A stretch of DNA of 64,000 nucleotides from Alkalinema sp. CACIAM 70d. Its GTDB lineage: Bacteria; Cyanobacteriota; Cyanobacteriia; Leptolyngbyales; Leptolyngbyaceae. Where the stretch lies: assembly GCA_002148405.1 (NCBI GenBank), contig MUGG01000112.1, forward strand, positions 1 through 64,000, given 5' to 3'. A program made the translations under genes and the position numbers. The notes beneath the pieces are model-generated. The model saw nothing but the letters and a program-made list of their open reading frames with translations. It searched no databases and was not told where the DNA came from. Positions 1 through 7,795 of this stretch are shown piece after piece. The first letter of the stretch is position 1. Each line of letters starts with the position of its first letter.

Positions 1-24
1 CCAACGAAATTGTCCCTTACAGAT

Positions 25-225
25 CCCCTGTGCTGGGACGCAGAATTCACTTGGGTGCCGGGGGAGTAGGGTCTCCTGACATCACAGGGGCAAGGCCGGT
101 TACTCTGACGCAATGCCAGAATAAACTGCCTTGCGGGAGAGAAGTTCCCCGATCTTTGCTGTGGAGCAGCCCCCAACGATCGCGCCGCACCGTGAATTCA
201 TCGAACTTACGTCAGACTAGATATT
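25..225 (+). ncRNA. Candidate structured RNA (6S-like rod), unconfirmed
   Basis: Downstream of ftsX there is no convincing gene, but the segment folds on paper into one long nested hairpin. The pairings are 43-50 with 192-199 (gaattcac/gtgaattc), 54-58 with 187-191, 60-64 with 170-174, 73-76 with 163-166, 87-90 with 147-150 and 91-96 with 128-133. An outer pairing of 37-40 with 210-213 is also possible. A T-rich stretch (225-229) follows on the plus strand. Length near 200 nt and alternating stems and internal loops resemble 6S RNA, but no family sequence signature was recognised, the strand is inferred only from the T-run, and the 5' end may lie outside the window. Confidence 0.35.
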
Positions 226-293
226 TTTCTAAAGCGACTAAGGGTTCCGACAGAACCGATCGGTCGCTCTATTTCTGCCGCAATATAGCCAAA

Positions 294-1190
294 CTAGCGC
301 ATTCCTAAATTCCGAACTGCAAACAAACTCCCTAAAATCCCGATCGTGCTGCCAAAGCCAATCAAAATCAGCGGCAGCAGCCAAACCTGCCAGGTGCTGT
401 TTTGCAACAGTAAACTTTGTAGTAAATCTCCCTGCTGGGCTAAGAACTGGGTTAGCGATCGCTGAAGACCTTGAATTAAAACCCAAGCAGTTCCAGCCCC
501 CACCAGCCCAAAGGTGACACCCTGTAGCACAAAGGGCAGGTAAATCCAAGCGCGTGTCGCTCCCACTAGCCGCATCACCTCGACTTCCTGACGTCGTGCG
601 GCAATCACCAAGCGCAAGGTCGTCGTAATCACTGCGATCGCGCTCATCGTCAAAAACCCGGTGACCCCTAAATTGATCCAGCCCAAGCCCCGATTCAGAT
701 CAGCCACCTGCTTCACCGCCTCGCCTGCATATTGCACCGTTTCCACCCCCCGCACTTGCTTGAGAGCAGCAGCGATCGTGGGAACCGCAGGGGCAGACTT
801 AGCCTGAACTCGCAATTCATCCACCAGCGGATTGCCGTCTAACTGCTGGGTCGCGCCTCGCAGATCTGCCATACCCAACTCCTTGACTAGGTCAGCCCAG
901 GCTTGCTCCTTGCCGATCGTCTCCACCCGTGCGACTTCTGGCATCTTCTGTACGATCGGCTGAACGTCCTTCGCAGAAATCCCGGTTTCCAGGAAGGCGG
1001 TTACCTCCAGTTGGTTACCAAATTGATTCAAAAATTGCCCAACTTGCCAACTAGTCTGCAAACTCAGGCCAAAGAGAAACAACAAAACGGTGACAGTACT
1101 GATGGCAGCCCAATTCATCCAGCCGCCCCGCAGAAGTCCGCGCCAAGTTTCGCGCAAAAGGTAGTCAAATTTGGTGAGCGATCGCAACAT
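294..1190 (-). CDS. ftsX: Cell division protein FtsX (ABC permease-like)
   Basis: FtsX is the membrane partner of the FtsE ATPase; the pair is known to couple divisome assembly to activation of peptidoglycan hydrolases. The 298-residue product has one N-terminal membrane segment (about 25-45), an extracytoplasmic domain of about 120 residues, then three more membrane segments (about 170-196, 213-237, 267-293), which is the FtsX topology. The reading frame is open further upstream to 1352, but the start at 1190 (MLRSLTKFDYLLRE) gives the usual family length and begins just before the cytoplasmic segment, so it was chosen. No ftsE lies next to it in the window. Strong family match by topology and the ATRAWIYLPFVLQG region. 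Confidence 0.9.
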   Translation of the reverse strand: MLRSLTKFDYLLRETWRGLLRGGWMNWAAISTVTVLLFLFGLSLQTSWQVGQFLNQFGNQLEVTAFLETGISAKDVQPIVQKMPEVARVETIGKEQAWADLVKELGMADLRGATQQLDGNPLVDELRVQAKSAPAVPTIAAALKQVRGVETVQYAGEAVKQVADLNRGLGWINLGVTGFLTMSAIAVITTTLRLVIAARRQEVEVMRLVGATRAWIYLPFVLQGVTFGLVGAGTAWVLIQGLQRSLTQFLAQQGDLLQSLLLQNSTWQVWLLPLILIGFGSTIGILGSLFAVRNLGMR

Positions 1191-1442
1191 AGAAACTTGG
1201 CCTTGAAACTCTGTAATGGCAGGCATGCCGCAACTAGCAATGGTAGAGACAGGTTGCACTGCCGCTGCCATTATACGGAGCAGAGTCAGAATTGGGAGAA
1301 TCCGTTGGATGGCTAGATTGTGGGGCAATCGCTGGTAACTAAACTCAAACACCCGCTAAGATAAAACTAATGCGGATTGAATCCGATTTAATTCACTTGT
1401 ATTGATGTAAGCAAGATCATTATCTGCGGTATTTGACGACCC

Positions 1443-2012
1443 ATGAGTACTTCATCCACGATCGCTGTCGAAAAAGTTAAGCTCAAGAAACCGCCCTTAG
1501 AGGTTCATCATTTGGGCGATCGGGTGCTGCGTCAGCCCGCTAAGCGAGTCGCCAAGGTGGATGAAGAAATCCGGGACATTGCTCGCAAGATGCTGCAAAC
1601 AATGTACAGCGAAAATGGCATTGGTCTTGCAGCGCCCCAAGTCGGCATTAATAAGCAAATCATCGTGGTTGATATTGAGCCCGATGATCCCAAGCAGTTA
1701 CCCATGGTTCTAATCAACCCTGTCATTAAGCGCGTAGGTGGAAATTTCTGCCGAGAGCAAGAAGGTTGCCTCAGTGTCCCTGGCATCTATATGGACGTGG
1801 ATCGGCCTGAAGCGATCGAAGTGACCTTCAAAGATGAGTTTGGTCGGTTACAAACCCTGCAAACTGATGGATTATTGGCACGGGTGATTCAGCATGAGAT
1901 CGACCACTTAAATGGTGTGTTGTTTGTCGATCGTGTTGACAACCAGTTGGTACTGGGTCAAGAGTTAACGAAAAAAGGATTTTCAGTAAAAGCTGTGAAA
2001 CCGATTGCTTAG
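1443..2012 (+). CDS. def: Peptide deformylase
   Basis: It removes the formyl group from the initiator methionine of nascent proteins, using a metal (usually Fe2+). All three family motifs are present: GIGLAAPQVG at about residues 60-69, EGCLSVP at 107-113 (Cys ligand), and QHEIDH at about 149-154 (two His ligands and the catalytic Glu). The 189-residue length with a short basic N-terminal extension is normal for cyanobacterial type 1 enzymes. It is transcribed divergently from ftsX across a gap of about 250 bp and is followed by an inverted repeat that may end the transcript. Confidence 0.97.
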   Translation: MSTSSTIAVEKVKLKKPPLEVHHLGDRVLRQPAKRVAKVDEEIRDIARKMLQTMYSENGIGLAAPQVGINKQIIVVDIEPDDPKQLPMVLINPVIKRVGGNFCREQEGCLSVPGIYMDVDRPEAIEVTFKDEFGRLQTLQTDGLLARVIQHEIDHLNGVLFVDRVDNQLVLGQELTKKGFSVKAVKPIA

Positions 2013-2019
2013 ACTCACA

Positions 2020-2082
2020 AGCGACCTACGGGTATCTGAATCTGGGCATGCCTCTATACTACGCACTTGCCCCTAGGTCGCT
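2020..2082 (+). terminator. Long inverted repeat downstream of def
   Basis: Nine-base arms agcgaccta (2020-2028) and taggtcgct (2074-2082) pair perfectly, with ggg/ccc (2030-2032/2071-2073) able to extend the stem inward. It begins 7 bp after the def stop. There is no U-run, so it may be a processing or stabilising hairpin rather than a classic intrinsic terminator. Confidence 0.4.
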
Positions 2083-2148
2083 GAGTTCCGGTAGCTCGGT
2101 GATAGTAGTGAATCATCTGTAAAGTAAGTCTGATAAGCGAGTCTTCCT

Positions 2149-2346
2149 GTGCTGACACCTAAAAGTGGTTTGTTCCTAGCAATTTCCTGTATTGCCGCGA
2201 TCGCAGCAGTGGGCTGCGTCTTTGAACTGTCTTCAGGAATGCCGCAGTGGGGCCAAACCCCTACCACTGCAATCCTAATTGGCAGTATTCCCATTACAGT
2301 GATTGCTTTTCTGGCTGCCGTTAAGGATGCTCGGGCAAATTTCTAA
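2149..2346 (+). CDS. Small two-helix membrane protein, unknown function
   Basis: A 65-residue product starting at GTG (2149), with two hydrophobic stretches (about residues 7-27 and 41-59) joined by a short polar loop (SSGMPQWGQ) and ending in a charged tail (KDARANF). The pattern of two helices, a fixed polar loop and a conserved-looking C-terminus resembles small cyanobacterial membrane proteins, but I cannot assign a family name or function. No strong ribosome binding site precedes the GTG. It stands alone between def and the FHA-PrsW gene, co-oriented with both. Confidence 0.65.
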   Translation: MLTPKSGLFLAISCIAAIAAVGCVFELSSGMPQWGQTPTTAILIGSIPITVIAFLAAVKDARANF

Positions 2347-2659
2347 TTTCTTAGGCCAATTTCTAAAATCCGTTAACTTAATGAGAGAAGCCATGGATTC
2401 CTCAGTCAGTTGTGGAAGTTGAATCGAATATGTGGAAATCGAACCGGATATCTAGTCACGATGGCTGAAAAAAGATCCATGACTAGGGGAAGGACACCTC
2501 ATAAATAATGGGGCAGAAACTTATAAAATGTGTTCAAGACATTTAGCCCCTTGCACCTATGGTATCCGGTGATATGGTATCCGATGGTACGGTATCTGGT
2601 GATGTAGACAACGCTTTCTCATCATCTTCCCAGTTGCCCACAGCTTTTCTGGAGCACCC
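2347..2659. other. Gene-free stretch with two tandem duplications
   Basis: No gene is seen. The stretch holds a 20-bp imperfect duplication (2411-2430 and 2431-2450, 16 of 20 positions equal) and a three-copy 15-bp repeat at 2561-2605. The promoter of the FHA-PrsW gene should be here but no clear -35/-10 pair could be chosen. Confidence 0.6.
2561..2605. repeat. Three-copy 15-bp imperfect tandem repeat
   Basis: Units ggtatccggtgatat (2561-2575), ggtatccgatggtac (2576-2590) and ggtatctggtgatgt (2591-2605) lie head to tail about 55 bp upstream of the FHA-PrsW start. Confidence 0.85.
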
Positions 2660-4069
2660 ATGACTGGCGACGACCATCTTCCAGCCGCATTGCTTAGGCA
2701 GATGCCTGCTAGTAGTGCCACCCAGGAACGCCAACCCGTGTATCCCATCAACCTGACTGACTCAGTGACAATTGGTCGGGATCCAAGCTGTCAAATTGTG
2801 ATTGATTCCTCGCTGTATGGAACCGTCTCGCGGTACCATGCGGAAATTCGGCCAACTGCTGCTGAGCCAGGGGTTGTACCCAGTTGGTGGATTTGTGATC
2901 TGAATAGTTCCAATGGCACCTATGTCAACGGTCAGCGCGTGATCGGATGCCAAGCCCTAAAACCTGGAGATCGACTTATTTTAGGGCAGCAGGGACCAGA
3001 ATTTCGTTTTGAATATCCTGCGACCCAGCTCTCCAAGCCATTTTCGCAAACCAAAGGCGCACCCCGTCAAGCCGCAAAATTACCGATCGCCGCGATTGAA
3101 TCTCCATCCAATTCCAATTCCGGTGCCTCTCTAAGCAACAATACCGTCACTCTCACGCAGCTCTTTCCAATATTTTCTACAGGCTTAGAAATTACCCAAA
3201 AAGCCTATGTTTTTCCGGCGTTGGTGACGATCGCGGCAGTGGTTACCCTCTTTGTGACCGTGGGTCGGCCCCTTGCCTTCAATTTTGTCCTAGCCAATTA
3301 TCTAGCCTTTGCCGCCTACTTTGTGGTCTATCGACTCTGCGGTAAGACGAAGTCCTGGATCATTTTATTCGGTACTGCTGTGTTGACAATCGGGATTTTG
3401 CGGAGTCCAATTCTGCCGTTATTCACGGCACTTTTTCGCAATACCCTACCGGGACAAGTACCCACCTCTGGGGAATCCATTGGATTCTTTGGCTTACTGA
3501 TCCGCATGTTTTTTGGGGCAGGGTTAATGGAAGAGTTGATTAAAGCGCTTCCCCTCGTTTTGCTGTGCCTAATTGGCTATCCTCGATCGAACAGTTGGCG
3601 AGATCGGTTTGGTATTCGAGAGCCCTTGGATGGAATTTTGCTAGGGGCCGCCTCAGCAATTGGATTCACGCTGCTGGAAACGCTTGGACAATACGTTCCT
3701 GCGATCGTTGAATACACCGCAACTCAAGCCGGTAACGATGTCAGCCAACTACAAGGCTTACATCTCCTAATTCCTCGACTTTTGGGTTCAATTTCGGGTC
3801 ATGTGGCCTACAGCGGCTATCTGGGTTACGCGATCGGGCTGAGCATTCTCAAACCTGATCGGGCTTGGTTAACCTTAGGAATTGGGTATCTGACCGCCGC
3901 AGGATTACATGCTCTCTGGAATACCTTGGGAACGGTGAATCCCTTGGGACTTGTGCTCGTGGGCCTACTGTCCTATGCCTGGTTGGGAGCAGCGATCCTC
4001 AAAGCACGTGCCCTGTCTCCCACCCGTGCGAAAAACTTTGCAACTCGCTTAAAAGCGCCCTCGGAATAA
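2660..4069 (+). CDS. FHA domain fused to PrsW-type intramembrane protease
   Basis: The 469-residue protein has an N-terminal forkhead-associated domain (about residues 30-115), with the phosphothreonine-binding core GRDPSCQIVID, SRYHAEI and LNSSNGTYVNGQRV. A polar linker follows, then about eight membrane helices from residue ~180. The membrane half carries the PrsW glutamate motif MEELIKA (Glu near 291-292), the REPLDGILLGA segment, SGHVAYSGYLG and AAGLHALWN, which together mark glutamic-type intramembrane proteases of the PrsW/CPBP group. The family suggests site-1-like cleavage of a membrane protein; the FHA domain suggests that substrate binding or activity depends on Thr phosphorylation. 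That coupling is inference. Start ATG 2660 places the FHA domain at a usual distance. Confidence 0.85.
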   Translation: MTGDDHLPAALLRQMPASSATQERQPVYPINLTDSVTIGRDPSCQIVIDSSLYGTVSRYHAEIRPTAAEPGVVPSWWICDLNSSNGTYVNGQRVIGCQALKPGDRLILGQQGPEFRFEYPATQLSKPFSQTKGAPRQAAKLPIAAIESPSNSNSGASLSNNTVTLTQLFPIFSTGLEITQKAYVFPALVTIAAVVTLFVTVGRPLAFNFVLANYLAFAAYFVVYRLCGKTKSWIILFGTAVLTIGILRSPILPLFTALFRNTLPGQVPTSGESIGFFGLLIRMFFGAGLMEELIKALPLVLLCLIGYPRSNSWRDRFGIREPLDGILLGAASAIGFTLLETLGQYVPAIVEYTATQAGNDVSQLQGLHLLIPRLLGSISGHVAYSGYLGYAIGLSILKPDRAWLTLGIGYLTAAGLHALWNTLGTVNPLGLVLVGLLSYAWLGAAILKARALSPTRAKNFATRLKAPSE

Positions 4070-4089
4070 GGATCCAGTACTCAGAACCA

Positions 4090-4710
4090 CTAGCCCTGCT
4101 CTTGTTGGGCCAGATTTAGAGCATATTTAGCGATCGCAAGCGTTAACTTAGCTTGTTCAATATCAGAGAGCGCCTGCCAATCCTGAGGCAATTCATACTT
4201 CGGTTCTTCACCGCGCATCGCATAGGCAACGGGTCGAGCAAAGACGTAGAGATCTTCCTCAGACCAGACGGGGAGACTCGTTTGCACACATTGCACGAGC
4301 TGGCCCGCTAAGTCACTGGAACTGGTAACCAATGCCTCTGCTTGTTGGGCAATGGCTGCCAAGATAGCCTTGGGAACTGTAGCAAACTTCCGAGCCAACT
4401 TGGCCTGGATCGAGGTTTCCCAAAGGTGATCGAGGGTCTTGAAAAAGTTCTCTGCCCGATCGGTAATTTCTTGGTTTTCTAACCCCTGCAACAGACTATT
4501 TGTTTCTATCTCAGCAAAAAATTCTGGGGCTTGGTCGGGGTTCCAAGGATAGGCCACTTTTTGGTTGGGGTCTTCTTGAAGAGTAATTTCGCCCTCTTCT
4601 ATGTGATGACGAACAGAAGCCCCTTCAGATTGAATGAGTAGATTAAGCAGATCTTGCTGAGCTTGAGCTTGAACTTGATTAATACGAGAAGAATTTGCAC
4701 CGCTTACCAT
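4090..4710 (-). CDS. Hypothetical protein, soluble and mostly helical
   Basis: A 206-residue product with no recognised domain. The first 60 residues are Gln/Glu-rich and charged. The middle (about 65-135) looks helical (FFKTLDHLWE, LARKFATVPKAILAAIAQQAEALV). The C-terminal third contains WSEEDLYVFARPVAYAMRG. There is no signal peptide or membrane segment. It converges on the FHA-PrsW gene with a 20-bp gap between the stops and starts from a long intergenic region with 10-bp-phased repeats. The codon pattern and long uninterrupted frame support a real gene; the function is unknown. Confidence 0.7.
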   Translation of the reverse strand: MVSGANSSRINQVQAQAQQDLLNLLIQSEGASVRHHIEEGEITLQEDPNQKVAYPWNPDQAPEFFAEIETNSLLQGLENQEITDRAENFFKTLDHLWETSIQAKLARKFATVPKAILAAIAQQAEALVTSSSDLAGQLVQCVQTSLPVWSEEDLYVFARPVAYAMRGEEPKYELPQDWQALSDIEQAKLTLAIAKYALNLAQQEQG

Positions 4711-5175
4711 AACCGTAACTCCCTCATGGACTGCTGGATTGAGATTTGCTACCGATACCTACAGACAACCTGTTACAAATTCCGTAACGCCCCCCAAATT
4801 TATTGGCTTTAGCCATGTTAATTCATTCCACTGGCTCATTCGATCGGATGATAGCCCGATATAAGATCCGCATTTCTACGTATATTTACGGTTATTTACG
4901 TAATATTACGGCCTAACTGACCAGCAAATTCCGCATTTATCCTGAGTCGTCCCCCACTAGTTTTGCCCAATTCTAGACTAACCTCAGTCAGTATACGGTT
5001 AGGAATCAACCATTACAGAATCCAATAATTCACCATTGGAACTTCTGTCACCTGTGCTGGGAACTAAAGCAATCTGCGATTCTTCATTTCTAAAGTTTGT
5101 TTTTTCTCAGAAGTCACTAATCTCTGCAACAATTCCCTCTACCGATTAAGATCCTACTTCTAGTGTGTTCCAACT
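4711..5175. other. Divergent intergenic region with phased TTACG elements
   Basis: This region separates two divergent genes and must hold both promoters. The main visible structure is a run of (C/T)TACG pentamers at 4876-4880, 4886-4890, 4896-4900 and 4906-4910, exactly one per 10 bp. No open frame of interest was seen. Confidence 0.6.
4871..4910. repeat. Four 10-bp units carrying TACG, helically phased
   Basis: Four consecutive decamers (catttctacg, tatatttacg, gttatttacg, taatattacg) each end in TACG. The spacing of one DNA turn places every TACG on the same helix face, which would suit a cooperatively binding regulator; this is inference from spacing only. Confidence 0.7.
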
Positions 5176-5646
5176 ATGGATAGTACCTATATTGATTCTC
5201 TGCTCCAAAATTTGAAACATGAAGAAGAAACCGTCAGAGAATCTGCCACTCAGGAATTATGGCGAATTTGGTTCGAGCAGAAAGGGGTGGTTGGCTACCA
5301 GGCATTGCAGCGGGCCCAGGTTTTGCTCCAAGCGGGTGAATTTAATCAAGCTGACAGTATTTTGACGCAGTTGATTAGCAGTATGCCGGATTTCGCAGAA
5401 GCCTGGAATCGTCGAGCAGTTTTGTACTTTACGCAACAACGATATCATCAGGCAATTTCAGATTGTCAACAAGTCCTTCAACTTAATGCCAGCCATTTTG
5501 GCGCACTCCATGGATTAGGACTCTGTTATGTTGCCTTAGAAGATTATCAACAGGCCATTCCTGCATTTCGGGCAGCCCTGACCATTCATCCCTATTCATT
5601 AGAAAATCAACGAATGCTACTGGAATGTACCCTTAAATTGACCTGA
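5176..5646 (+). CDS. Small TPR repeat protein
   Basis: A 156-residue protein made of an N-terminal charged helix (about 1-35) and about three tetratricopeptide repeats (about 37-70, 71-104, 105-140). Typical TPR positions are visible in LLQAGEFNQADSILTQLI, AWNRRAVLYFTQQRYHQAI and ALHGLGLCYVALEDYQQAI, with the P/D-xxA turns. TPR arrays bind partner proteins; no partner is suggested by the neighbours. There is no signal peptide. The start at ATG 5176 follows a gap of over 450 bp. Confidence 0.85.
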   Translation: MDSTYIDSLLQNLKHEEETVRESATQELWRIWFEQKGVVGYQALQRAQVLLQAGEFNQADSILTQLISSMPDFAEAWNRRAVLYFTQQRYHQAISDCQQVLQLNASHFGALHGLGLCYVALEDYQQAIPAFRAALTIHPYSLENQRMLLECTLKLT

Positions 5647-6369
5647 TTTCTGAGCGTGGATTGCCTAATCGCAGAGGGCCAATACAATTCCCAACTCTTT
5701 TCCTAGCAAAACTGACCCGATCGAGAAACCAAACAGAAAACTACATCAATAGTTAAAATAATCAAAATTAAGCAAGATTTTGACTATTTTGCTAATCGCA
5801 ATTATTAGAGGCTCAATGATTAGCGGCACAACCACTTAACGGTACAGCTACTAATGGATATCGCAGCATACGAAAGCCCATTTAGAGAATGTTTCGTTGA
5901 GAGAACGTTGGAAGCACTTCACTTATGTGCAACCGCTTAATTGTGTGTAAACACCTAATTGTATGAAACTTCAAAGTTGTGCAACATTGATCTTTCACAT
6001 GTTTTTCGCAACTAACATGTTTTTCGCAACTAAGAAGATTAATACCACCTCACTCAATCAAACTCTAGCTGTTCAAACCCTGCATAATCAGACGCCACAT
6101 GCAGCACCGTATTACAGCATTGAATTCGCATATTTGCGTAATACATTGTCTTAGAAATTAGCCAGATCGTTTAACCAAACATTCTCTAATCTACGATAGT
6201 ACATACACCAGCTAGGGAGAAGCGTATACTACATCTCAGCTAATACTACATTGCAGAGAGTGTAGACAGGATATTTTCTTGGTAATTCTATCCATCTCTT
6301 TTTCCCATTAGTCTTTCTTCATCTACAACAATTGAGTCTTGTCAGGGCTGTCCTATAGAGACAGGAGTC
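5647..6369. other. AT-rich gene-free region, 18-bp duplication inside
   Basis: No convincing gene is present. A perfect 18-bp tandem duplication (catgtttttcgcaactaa) occupies 5998-6015 and 6016-6033. A short frame at 5963-6154 that spans this duplication looks non-coding. The promoter of glutaredoxin is expected in the last 200 bp. Confidence 0.6.
5998..6033. repeat. Perfect 18-bp tandem duplication
   Basis: Two identical adjacent copies of catgtttttcgcaactaa, with no base differences, which suggests a recent event. Confidence 0.95.
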
Positions 6370-6426
6370 ATGGCAAAATTGGAACACGTGGAAAATGTTC
6401 AGAATCGAAAAATGATTAAGAAGTGA
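6370..6426 (+). CDS. Possible 18-codon leader ORF overlapping grxC start
   Basis: An ATG at 6370 follows a good Shine-Dalgarno sequence (AGGAG at 6363-6367) and reads 18 codons (MAKLEHVENVQNRKMIKK) to a TGA at 6424-6426. That stop overlaps the GTG start codon of glutaredoxin (6423-6425). The arrangement would allow translational coupling or control of grxC. It is too short to judge coding bias, so it could be chance. Confidence 0.3.
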   Translation: MAKLEHVENVQNRKMIKK

Positions 6427-6740
6427 GTATGTTATTCAATTTCTTGACGGGTAAGGCGGCTGAGCAGGTTCGTGCGATCGTGGAAATTTACACTTGGCAA
6501 ACCTGTCCCTACTGCATTCGAGCCAAATTATTACTGCGGTGGAAGGGAGTTGCATTCACCGAGTACAAAATTGATGGCAATGGGGCGGCTCGGGTCAAAA
6601 TGGCCGAACGAGCCCATGGCCGGCGTACGGTTCCTCAGATTTTTATCAATAATGTTCCGATCGGCGGCTGTGATGATCTGTATGCCTTGGATCGATCAGG
6701 ACAGTTAGATGGGTTACTACGATCGCCTGCTGAGGGGTAG
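6423..6740 (+). CDS. grxC: Glutaredoxin 3 (dithiol)
   Basis: A glutathione-dependent disulfide reductase of about 105 residues. The redox centre CPYC is at residues 28-31 within WQTCPYCIRAK; the cis-proline motif TVPQIF and the glutathione-binding GGCDD (about 81-85) complete the fold. Two starts are possible: GTG 6423, which overlaps the TGA of a leader ORF, and ATG 6429 two codons later; the family has a short hydrophobic N-terminal lead here, so either is acceptable. It is followed by an 18-bp repeat array and then by thf1 in the same direction, so co-transcription is possible. Confidence 0.93.
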   Translation: MSMLFNFLTGKAAEQVRAIVEIYTWQTCPYCIRAKLLLRWKGVAFTEYKIDGNGAARVKMAERAHGRRTVPQIFINNVPIGGCDDLYALDRSGQLDGLLRSPAEG

Positions 6741-6742
6741 TA

Positions 6743-6832
6743 GTTAGTATTTCCATAAAGTTTAGTATTCTCGTAAAGTTTAGTATCCACACAAAATTTA
6801 GTATTCTCACAAAATTTAGTATTCTCACAAAA
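6743..6832. repeat. Five-copy 18-bp tandem repeat between grxC and thf1
   Basis: Five head-to-tail units of 18 bp: 6743-6760, 6761-6778, 6779-6796, 6797-6814 and 6815-6832. The last two are identical (tttagtattctcacaaaa) and the first is the most diverged, so copies may have been added at the thf1 side. The array begins 2 bp after the grxC stop. Confidence 0.95.
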
Positions 6833-6928
6833 TTAGAACCTTGATTTGCTCCCCCTCCCCGTAAATTTCCCTTGGCAAAACTCCCCCCAAAGCGACACAA
6901 TGAGGGATGTTGCCCACATGAAGTTACC

Positions 6929-7651
6929 GTGAATACTGTTCGTACCGTTTCCGATGCCAAGCGCACGTTTTATAGTCTTCATACCCGCCCGGTGAACTCC
7001 ATTTACCGTCGCGTGGTGGAGGAGTTGATGGTGGAAATGCATCTGCTAACCGCCAATATTGAGTTTCGCTATGATCCCATTTATGCGCTGGGTGTGGTAA
7101 CGTCCTTCGATCGATTCATGCAAGGTTATCGCCCTGAGCAAGATTTGACATCGATTTTTACTGCAATTTGTAAAGCTGTAGATGGCGATCCTCAGCAGTA
7201 TCGCCAAGATGCCGATCGCCTGATCAATTCCATAGGGGGAACCTCCTGGGATGGCATAGTGGGGCTGACGGAAGAGGGTGAAGCCCTCTCTGCCTTGCAG
7301 CAAATCTCCAGCAACCCCAAATTTAAATATAGTCGTCTCTTTGCGATCGGACTGTATACCTTGCTGGAAAAGCTGGATGCTGAAGCCGTCAAAGAGAGTG
7401 AAAAGCTACAGGCAGCATTGACCACATTAGGAACAGGTTTGAACTTGGCACCAGACAAGTTGCAAAAAGATTTAGAACTCTACCGCAGCAACCTGGAAAA
7501 GGTGAGTCAAGCACAGGCAGCCATGGCAGAGTTTGTGGAAGCCGAACGCAAGAAACGCGAACAGCGAGAACAGGAAAAAGCAACGAAGGCCAGCAGTACT
7601 AGCGAGACTCCCCAAGATTCAGAATCGGAAATGCCCACAACGGAGTCCTAG
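6929..7651 (+). CDS. thf1: Thf1/Psb29 thylakoid formation protein
   Basis: Thf1 (Psb29) is a thylakoid-associated helical protein known to be needed for normal photosystem II assembly/repair and FtsH protease levels. The family core is very clear: TVSDAKRTFY, RPVNSIYRRVVEELMVEMHL, YDPIYALGVVTSFDRFM and a C-terminal charged coiled coil (about residues 165-225). The frame is open upstream to a TTG at 6872, but the GTG at 6929 (VNTVRTVSDAKR) fits the family N-terminus and gives 240 residues, so it was chosen. The C-terminal Ser/Thr/Glu tail is variable in the family. Confidence 0.95.
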   Translation: MNTVRTVSDAKRTFYSLHTRPVNSIYRRVVEELMVEMHLLTANIEFRYDPIYALGVVTSFDRFMQGYRPEQDLTSIFTAICKAVDGDPQQYRQDADRLINSIGGTSWDGIVGLTEEGEALSALQQISSNPKFKYSRLFAIGLYTLLEKLDAEAVKESEKLQAALTTLGTGLNLAPDKLQKDLELYRSNLEKVSQAQAAMAEFVEAERKKREQREQEKATKASSTSETPQDSESEMPTTES

Positions 7652-7795
7652 CCGGTTCGGAGTTCCCGTATCAGAGTTCCCAGTTGCAGTACGCGCGAAA
7701 GTCTAATCGGAATGCCGTAAAAGGAAAGGGCGAGCGGTGCCCTTTTCCCCTGGTATTCCGTAGAAGCGCTACAAAACACATCTCATACTACAAAA

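Noticed and set aside
30..308. Plus-strand 92-codon frame at the left edge
   Set aside because: Composition is Arg/Ser-rich without domain character, it overlaps the nested hairpin and the end of ftsX, and it has no ribosome site.
5963..6154. 63-codon frame
   Set aside because: It spans a perfect 18-bp duplication, giving a repeated FFATN peptide, and shows no coding character.
6646..6966. Minus-strand frame with FVRILN repeats
   Set aside because: It is the reverse reading of the 18-bp repeat array; multiples of three keep it open without coding meaning.
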